A stretch of DNA of 64,000 nt from Peptococcaceae bacterium UBA7702. GTDB lineage: Bacteria > Bacillota > Dehalobacteriia > UBA7702. Below, one piece after another: positions 58,785 to 64,000 of this stretch. Under the pieces are notes generated by a model. It saw only the letters and a program-made list of their open reading frames with translations, was not told where the DNA came from and searched no databases. The stretch lies in NCBI GenBank assembly GCA_002482535.1, contig DLGE01000016.1:59077-123076 (forward strand), read 5' to 3'. A program made the translations under genes and the position numbers. Each line of letters begins with the position of its first letter. Position 1 is the stretch's first letter.

Positions 58785-59228
58785 TCAAATTCCCAATACT
58801 CGCTTGATTTTCGCGACATAACGCCTTGAAACATAAGCAGTTGAGCCATTTTGAAAATTGACGCAAATGGTGCCGGAGAAACCCAAGTCAAAGCCTCTTA
58901 CTTTTTTCAAATTGATGATTTCCGAACCGGATATCCGTACAAAGCCCAAGGAAGAAAGCCGTTCCTCGATCTCATATAACCGTAGCCTTACCGTATATTC
59001 ACTGCCATCGGTTACAGCGTAAACCTTTTGATTGGCAGCGTAAACGCGGATGATATCATCGGGGTGGAGAATTGCTGCCTCACTGTTTTGAAAACCCACC
59101 AAAACAAGGGGTGTCTGCTCTGAAATCCTTTTGATAAGCTCGTTTATTTCCTCCGTCATCTTGTCGGTCACGATGATCATCTTAGGTTCTACACATTTTT
59201 CGTCAATCTTTATTTCAATCTGCATCAT
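58785..59228 (-). CDS. LytTR family DNA-binding regulator
   Basis: 147 residues without a receiver domain. The C-terminal LytTR domain (about 45-147) shows DIIRVYAANQKVYAVTDGSEYTVRLRLYEIEERL, GFVRISGSEIINLKKVRGF and the closing AYVSRRYVAKIKRVLGI. Such short LytTR proteins regulate bacteriocin, competence or transport genes and are usually autoregulated with a DUF3021 partner. GGAGGTGAC before ATG ATG (59228/59225). A small inverted repeat lies at its promoter. Confidence 0.88.
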   Translation of the reverse strand: MMQIEIKIDEKCVEPKMIIVTDKMTEEINELIKRISEQTPLVLVGFQNSEAAILHPDDIIRVYAANQKVYAVTDGSEYTVRLRLYEIEERLSSLGFVRISGSEIINLKKVRGFDLGFSGTICVNFQNGSTAYVSRRYVAKIKRVLGI

Positions 59229-59243
59229 GTCACCTCCAATCTC

Positions 59244-59257
59244 ACTGTAATCACAGT
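59244..59257. promoter_or_regulatory. Inverted repeat at the LytTR promoter
   Basis: ACTGT AATC ACAGT, adjacent to a minus-strand TATACT, 16 bases before the LytTR start codon. Possible autoregulatory site. Confidence 0.4.
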
Positions 59258-59404
59258 ATATGATAAAAAAACTCTGTTTTCCATTGAATTCATATAGGTG
59301 GTTGTTTTGCGCATATCATCGGTATCAATTGCATTTTACTGCAAATCACCAAAGGAAGAATATGTGTTCACCAGTCCGATTGTGTGTATTTTGTCTATAC
59401 GCCG

Positions 59405-59440
59405 AGAGTCTGCACGGCAATGCCGCGCAGACTCCTTTTT
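59405..59440 (+). terminator. Orphan terminator hairpin, right repeat of the LytTR cassette
   Basis: GAGTCTGCACGGCAATGCCGCGCAGACTC, then CTTTTT on the plus strand, where no plus-strand gene precedes it. Very similar to the hairpin at 58271. The rest of 59258-59510 holds nothing I can name. Confidence 0.6.
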
Positions 59441-59510
59441 CGTTATGTTTGTTTCGCTTTTACCCCGGAACAAAGCGCCGTATAAGCTCTTGCCGGTGAA
59501 TGGGGAACCA

Positions 59511-60539
59511 TCATTGGTCTTCTTCGATGTTTTCTTCCTCAACGATTTCAACGACTTCCCGGTCCTTATCGATGATCTCCACGAAGGGCCGTTTCTTGTC
59601 AACGGCGGCGGTATAGGCGCCCAACACATCGTTTAAAGCGTTGTTTTCCATTTCCGCCGCGGTGAGCATCGTTGTTTCCTTGAAGGTATTGCGGAAGTGG
59701 CCGTATATTTCTGTTGTCTCCGTAATGGTCATAAAGGCGTCGGGATCAATGGTGTAAAGCAGATCCTTGAGCATGGCCAATTCATACTGATTGATGGCGC
59801 AGTAGATGATATCTTTCTGATCGCCGGAAAAAGCGCCTTTGCCGTGGAGGAAGGTAACGCCGCGGTGGAGGCGGTCAAAGATCGCGGTTTTCATTTGGTC
59901 GGGGTAGCGGGTAATGATCATCGCCGTATACCGTTTGCTGATCCCCTGAATGGCTTTGTCCGTGGCCACGGAGCTGATGCCGATGAAGATCACCGTATAC
60001 ATGGCGATTTCCAGGCCGTAGAGGAAAGCGCCGGCAGTGAGGACGAAAATATTGAAAATAAACCCTACGGTGCCGATGCTGTAGCCCCATTTCTTTTTGA
60101 TGATGACGCCGATGATATCGGTGCCGCCGCTGCTGCCGCTGCGGCGAATGACCGCGCCGCCGCCGATGCCTCCCAATACCCCGGCAAAAATAGCTGCCAA
60201 CATGGGATCGCCGTTGTAGGTGGGGATGTTTTCCAGCAGTTGTATGAACAGCGACTGAACCGTAACGGCGAACACCGTATAGAAAAGAAACCGCTTGTTC
60301 AGTTCTTTTAACGCCCAGAGCAGAGCGGGGATATTCAGGGCGTATACGCCGACGGAAAGAGGAATCGCCGGCCAGAAATTGTTGATGAGGATGGCGATCC
60401 CGGTGAAGCCGCTGGAAAGCAAACCGTTCGGTACGAGCAGAGCATTGATGGCGACGACCCATAAAAAAGAACCCACAAAGATCGTAGAAAGATCGAAAAG
60501 GGTATTTTTATTTAAGATGATTTGATGTTGAATTTTCAT
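59511..60539 (-). CDS. YitT family membrane protein (DUF161/DUF2179)
   Basis: 342 residues. N-terminal membrane part of about six helices (IFVGSFLWVVAINALLVPNGLLSSGFTGIAILIN, GVLGGIGGGAVIRRSGSSGGTDIIGVIIKKK), then the soluble DUF2179 domain (about 225-300: RYTAMIITRYPDQMKTAI, LHRGVTFLHGKGAFSGDQKDIIYCAINQYELAMLKDLLYTIDPDAFMTI). The C-terminal extension (about 305-342) is long and acidic (VVEIVEEENIEEDQ), which is unusual. Function of the family is unknown, perhaps transport. GGAGGC before ATG at 60539. Confidence 0.9.
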   Translation of the reverse strand: MKIQHQIILNKNTLFDLSTIFVGSFLWVVAINALLVPNGLLSSGFTGIAILINNFWPAIPLSVGVYALNIPALLWALKELNKRFLFYTVFAVTVQSLFIQLLENIPTYNGDPMLAAIFAGVLGGIGGGAVIRRSGSSGGTDIIGVIIKKKWGYSIGTVGFIFNIFVLTAGAFLYGLEIAMYTVIFIGISSVATDKAIQGISKRYTAMIITRYPDQMKTAIFDRLHRGVTFLHGKGAFSGDQKDIIYCAINQYELAMLKDLLYTIDPDAFMTITETTEIYGHFRNTFKETTMLTAAEMENNALNDVLGAYTAAVDKKRPFVEIIDKDREVVEIVEEENIEEDQ

Positions 60540-60639
60540 GACGCCTCCAAAAGGGGAACGACAGCCCACTTGTCAAATGGGAAAAAATGTTTTAAGATGG
60601 GAGAAACGATCCATACTATTCAGATGAGGAAGGGTTATT

Positions 60640-61398
60640 ATGTTTCCTTTGACACATTTATATACGGCAAAAACGGTTCTGGAGTACGAAAACAAACAGA
60701 CGGCCCTGGGCGCGCTTTTCCCTGATTACGGATCCTATCTGGGACTGGGCCGCAATCTTTGCCATGAAATGGGCATCGATATGTATCATTACGTCCAGGA
60801 AAAGGACGTTTCCCAGCTGGATTTCGCTCTCGGCGCCCTGACCCACGGCACCGCTTTGCCGGGGATTGATTTTTACGCCGATGAGGAATACCACGGCATC
60901 CGTCCCGGTTTTTGTTTTCAGAAAGGCGGGGCCATTGTTGACGAGGTGGCGGCGGCCTGTCAATTGCCCTCCTCTATGGCCTTGTGGAAAACCCACAATA
61001 TCATCGAAATGGGCTTTGACGTGGTCACTGAAAATCGCTGTCCTCGGATCGCGGAAACCCTGATCACCGCGTTACCCGTAGCGGGGCAGCCCTTCTGCGG
61101 CGATTTTCTCGGGGATTATCTGAATCTACCCGGTGAGCGCATTCGGGAAATGTTCACCGTCGTTTCCGGTTTTTACAGTTTCGACGGCAACGATACCAAA
61201 GGCATGGCGGAAAAATTCAGCGTTTCTTTAAAGCGCCGCCACAACATTGTGGGCTGCAAAGAAGGGGATCTCGTGGAACTGATCGGCAGGGCCGCGGAGA
61301 TCATTGAACCCCTTTACGATGATTTTATGGCGGAAACCACCGGGGAAATCAAAGCAGCGCTTCATAAACTGACGGGGATAGCACTTCCTTCAGTTTGA
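60640..61398 (+). CDS. Conserved hypothetical protein, zinc-phospholipase-C-like pattern
   Basis: 252 residues, no signal peptide. Several spaced His and Asp residues (PLTHLYTAK, GALFPDYGSY, ALGALTHGTALPGIDFYAD, KTHNIIEMGFDVV) recall the zinc-dependent phospholipase C/HD-like helical fold, but no family match is certain. GGAAGG before ATG. Its end overlaps the convergent YkgJ gene by 50 bases, so both 3' ends are antisense to each other. Not recognised with confidence. Confidence 0.65.
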   Translation: MFPLTHLYTAKTVLEYENKQTALGALFPDYGSYLGLGRNLCHEMGIDMYHYVQEKDVSQLDFALGALTHGTALPGIDFYADEEYHGIRPGFCFQKGGAIVDEVAAACQLPSSMALWKTHNIIEMGFDVVTENRCPRIAETLITALPVAGQPFCGDFLGDYLNLPGERIREMFTVVSGFYSFDGNDTKGMAEKFSVSLKRRHNIVGCKEGDLVELIGRAAEIIEPLYDDFMAETTGEIKAALHKLTGIALPSV

Positions 61399-61960
61399 TT
61401 TCGGCAAAGGATTTACCCTGCCAAAGAGGATTTACCCGGTAGTTTTTTGAACCTTGGGGGTCCTCTAAAAGTTGTAGGGCAAAGATGGCGCCGATCAAAG
61501 CGTCTTCTCCGTTGTTGATCAGTTCTTCCCGCAGATCTCTGGCCCGTTTTGTCTGAGGCAGACAGACATAGGTATGACAGACCAGGCTGCGGTGACCGTG
61601 GTCGAGACAGCATTGGTTTTGCCGGTCCAGGTAGATGCAGCTGCCGTCGTCTCTTTGGGCAAGCTGTATGTCGTAAACGACGCCGCTTTTGCGGATCACG
61701 GCTTTCTCTTTGAGAAAGGCCTCAATATCTTCCCGCTTGCCGCCGGCATAGGCGTAAAGATCCGGCAGGGTCAAGGGGATCCGCTGTTTGCAGCAGAGAT
61801 CACAGCCGATGCAGGGGGCGACCTTCTCCTCAAGGAACGCATCAAGGAGGCCAATGTATTGACCGACGGTGGCATTTTCGTCAAGAATGGCCACATCGTA
61901 GGCGAAACCGTCTGCCATGGCCAGGAGTTCAATCTTTAAAGGTAGTTTTTTATCTTCCAT
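61349..61960 (-). CDS. YkgJ family cysteine cluster protein
   Basis: 203 residues. The Cys cluster is visible: APCIGCDLCCKQRIPLTLPDL (about 50-70) and DGSCIYLDRQNQCCLDHGHRSLVCHTYVC (about 107-135), fitting a zinc or iron-sulfur binding site of the CxBx family. Role unknown. It is convergent with, and overlaps by 50 bases, the preceding plus-strand gene. No clear terminator lies between them. Confidence 0.82.
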   Translation of the reverse strand: MEDKKLPLKIELLAMADGFAYDVAILDENATVGQYIGLLDAFLEEKVAPCIGCDLCCKQRIPLTLPDLYAYAGGKREDIEAFLKEKAVIRKSGVVYDIQLAQRDDGSCIYLDRQNQCCLDHGHRSLVCHTYVCLPQTKRARDLREELINNGEDALIGAIFALQLLEDPQGSKNYRVNPLWQGKSFAEIKLKEVLSPSVYEALL

Positions 61961-62063
61961 AGGTTAATCATAATGAATCACAGGCGTTTTCGCAAGTCAA
62001 TTTTTTGACAGGACAAGGGATGTTTGGAGAAAAAATAACGGTATGAAACGGAAAGGAAATATG

Positions 62064-63866
62064 ATGGCAGAAAAACCAAAAAAGAGAACGGAAATCCCGG
62101 AAAGTGACCGCTGGGATCTGGAGAAAATTTACCAAAACAGTGAAGCCTGGGAAAAAGACTTCGCCGCTGCGAAAGAGCGGCTCAATGAGCTTCCCGGGTA
62201 CCAGGGAAAATTGACGGAAAGCGGGGAAACCCTCTACGGCTATTTGAAAGTGCACGAAGCTTTGGAACTGATTTTAGACGACCTTTTCGTTTACGCCAAA
62301 ATGAAGCTGGATGAGGATAACCGCGTTAACCGTTACCAGGGACTGCGGGACCGGGCCATGGCGCTGATGGTGAAGGCCTCGGAGAAGTCCGCCTTCTTTG
62401 TGCCGGAGATCTTAGCTGCCGGTGAAGAGAAAATCAAAGAGCTGATTGCCTCCTACGAACCCCTTCGCCCTTATACGAGAATGTTCGACGATCTGCTGCG
62501 CTTCGCTCCCCATACCCTGAGCCTCAGAGAGGAAGAGATTTTGGCCATGACAGGAGAAATGGCGGAAAGCGCCCAAAACGCCTTCACCATGTTTAACGAG
62601 GCCGATTTGGAATTTCCCGAAATCAAGGATGAAGACGGGGAAACCATCCGAATCTCCCACGGCAATTTCATTAAATTGATGGAGAGCAAAGACCGCCGTG
62701 TCAGAAAAGACGCTTTCCAGGGATTATATGCCTCCTATAAGAATTACCGCAACACTGTTGCCGCCACGTTGAGCGGCAGTGTCAAAAAAGATGTGTTCTT
62801 TGCCAAGGTGCGCCGTTATCCCTCGGCCCTAAACGATGCCCTCTTTGCCGACGCTGTGGATGAGACCCTTTACGACGGTTTGATTCAGGCGGTGAGAGAT
62901 AACCTTGACGCCTTTCAGGATTATCTGTTGCTGCGCAAAGAAATCTTAAACGTCGATGAACTCCATTTTTACGACGTTTATACCCACCTGGTCGCCGACG
63001 CCGACCGTAAAATTCCCTTTACGGAAGGGTTTGAAATCATCAAAAAAGCCTTGTCTCCCTTGGGTGAGGAGTACGTCGGCCTGCTGCAAAAAGCACGGGA
63101 TGAACGCTGGCTTGATATTTGGGAAACGGAAGGGAAGACCTCCGGCGCCTATTCTTGGGGGGTCTATAATACCAATCCCTATGTGCTGATGAGCTATCAG
63201 AACAATCTCAACAGCGTTTTTACCCTCGCCCACGAACTGGGCCATTCTCTCCATTCCTATTATTCCTGGCATCATCAGCCCTATCAATATGCCTACTACC
63301 GCATCTTCGTGGCGGAAGTGGCGTCTACGGTAAATGAAACGCTGTTGGCCGCCTATCTGTTGAAAACCTCCCAGGACAAAAAGGAAAAAGCCTTTTTGCT
63401 CAATCAATACCTGGAAGAGTTCCGCGGTACCGTCTTCCGGCAGACCATGTTTGCGGAATTTGAGAAGATCATCCATGAACGGGCGGAAAAGATGGAAACC
63501 CTCACCGCCGACGATTTCTCTGAAATCTATATGCAATTGAATCGCGATTATTTTGGCGACGGCATGGTCTACGATGAAGAAATTGCCATGGAATGGGCGA
63601 GGATTCCCCATTTTTATAATGGCTTCTACGTCTATAAATACGCCACCAGTTTTGCCGCCGCCCAGTATCTGGCCGGGAAAATTCTCGCCGGGGAAGCCGG
63701 GGCCGTGGAAAAATACCTTGCCTTTTTGCAAAGCGGCAGTTTAGACCATCCCAATGAGCTGCTGAAAAAAGCCGGCGTTGATTTGACGGCAAAGGATACC
63801 ATTCCCGGGGTCTTTGCCCTGTTTCGGGAGCGTCTCTTGGAGTTGAAGCAGACCCTTAAAAAATGA
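62064..63866 (+). CDS. pepF: Oligoendopeptidase F (M3 family)
   Basis: 600 residues, cytosolic zinc peptidase. N-terminal helical part with RTEIPESDRWDLEKIY, catalytic motif FTLAHELGHSLHSYYS (HExxH, about residue 392), third ligand in RIFVAEVASTVNETLL, and substrate-binding HFYNGFYVYKYATSFAAAQYLA. It cleaves peptides of about 7-17 residues. Several ATGs lie close together; 62064 (or 62061) follows AAAGGA, while 62043 has no good site. Single gene, followed by the tuf promoter. Confidence 0.95.
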   Translation: MAEKPKKRTEIPESDRWDLEKIYQNSEAWEKDFAAAKERLNELPGYQGKLTESGETLYGYLKVHEALELILDDLFVYAKMKLDEDNRVNRYQGLRDRAMALMVKASEKSAFFVPEILAAGEEKIKELIASYEPLRPYTRMFDDLLRFAPHTLSLREEEILAMTGEMAESAQNAFTMFNEADLEFPEIKDEDGETIRISHGNFIKLMESKDRRVRKDAFQGLYASYKNYRNTVAATLSGSVKKDVFFAKVRRYPSALNDALFADAVDETLYDGLIQAVRDNLDAFQDYLLLRKEILNVDELHFYDVYTHLVADADRKIPFTEGFEIIKKALSPLGEEYVGLLQKARDERWLDIWETEGKTSGAYSWGVYNTNPYVLMSYQNNLNSVFTLAHELGHSLHSYYSWHHQPYQYAYYRIFVAEVASTVNETLLAAYLLKTSQDKKEKAFLLNQYLEEFRGTVFRQTMFAEFEKIIHERAEKMETLTADDFSEIYMQLNRDYFGDGMVYDEEIAMEWARIPHFYNGFYVYKYATSFAAAQYLAGKILAGEAGAVEKYLAFLQSGSLDHPNELLKKAGVDLTAKDTIPGVFALFRERLLELKQTLKK

Positions 63867-63888
63867 GATCTTATTCCGCAAATTCTTA

Positions 63889-63917
63889 TTGACAGAACAG
63901 TTAAAATTTAATATGAT
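63889..63917 (+). promoter_or_regulatory. Promoter of the tuf gene
   Basis: TTGACA (63889-63894), 17-base spacer, TATGAT (63912-63917), 63 bases before the next start codon. Confidence 0.7.
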
Positions 63918-63979
63918 AACCGTAACTGTAGATCTGTATGCAATCAACATATCATTATTTCAGGAGGTTCCCATCAAAA

Positions 63980-64000
63980 ATGGCGAAACAAAAATTTGAA
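63980..64000 (+). CDS. tuf: Elongation factor Tu, first seven codons (partial, runs off the right edge)
   Basis: The last 21 bases encode MAKQKFE, the usual beginning of bacterial EF-Tu. AGGAGG lies 12 bases upstream and a strong promoter at 63889-63917. Only seven residues are visible, so the call is likely but not certain. Confidence 0.65.

Noticed and set aside
59697..60311. 204-codon plus-strand frame opposite the YitT gene, with Ala/Asp repeats
   Set aside because: Shadow of GC-rich codons in the YitT gene; no start signal and no plausible fold.
1..64000. tRNA or rRNA genes, CRISPR arrays, insertion sequences, phage genes
   Set aside because: None could be recognised: no transposase or integrase reading, no cloverleaf with CCA-type end, no regularly spaced direct repeats.

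Overview
The window covers a bacterial chromosome origin region of roughly balanced base composition. It looks like an anaerobic Firmicute of class Clostridia. The evidence is the gene order rpmH-rnpA-yidD-yidC-jag-mnmE-mnmG-rsmG reading left and dnaA-dnaN-recF-parA-parB reading right around oriC, two exact parS sites, a T-box leader, a SCIFF ranthipeptide with its radical SAM maturase, CooT, LarC/LarE and an S-layer homology protein. The species cannot be fixed from sequence alone.

Layout. 1-3.5 kb (minus strand): NikAB-like ABC transporter genes, a CooT-type nickel protein and a DUF3842 protein; two of the transcription units start with closely related promoter/leader/terminator modules. 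3.6-10.4 kb (plus): two MarR regulators, a zinc-ribbon/DUF5685/J-protein operon, a CPA2 antiporter and YchF. 10.4-25.4 kb (minus): PTS EIIC-like protein, class V aminotransferase, AI-2E transporter, gyrA, gyrB, then rsmG through rpmH. 25.4-27.7 kb: oriC on both sides of dnaA. 27.7-34.1 kb (plus): dnaN, recF, a secreted phosphoesterase that looks inserted, parA, parB, parS. 34-41 kb: desulfurase-like enzyme, HAD phosphatase, larC, larE, serC, murI, DegV. 41-45 kb: a probable structured RNA, AEC transporter, an acyltransferase/GT2 pair and a NifX-like protein. 45-51.4 kb: SCIFF operon, Orn/Lys/Arg decarboxylase family enzyme, CotH-SLH cell-surface protein, YiiX-like protein. 51.5-64 kb: acetate transporter, SDR, PAP2-like protein, T-box operon, LytTR/DUF3021 pair, YitT, YkgJ, PepF and the first codons of tuf.

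How it fits together. Most genes near the origin point away from it, so they are co-directional with replication. Nickel recurs: a NikA-like binding protein, CooT, and LarC and LarE for the nickel-pincer cofactor. The least explained parts are: the twin leaders in front of the nickel-linked genes; a T-box-controlled pair made of a 2-isopropylmalate-synthase-like protein that has lost its catalytic and metal-binding residues plus a TIM-barrel/acyl-CoA-synthetase fusion; a SCIFF peptide with Gly where the thioether-accepting Thr is expected and two extra cysteines; a three-hairpin RNA at 41.4-41.5 kb; and a hairpin family shared between two intergenic regions.
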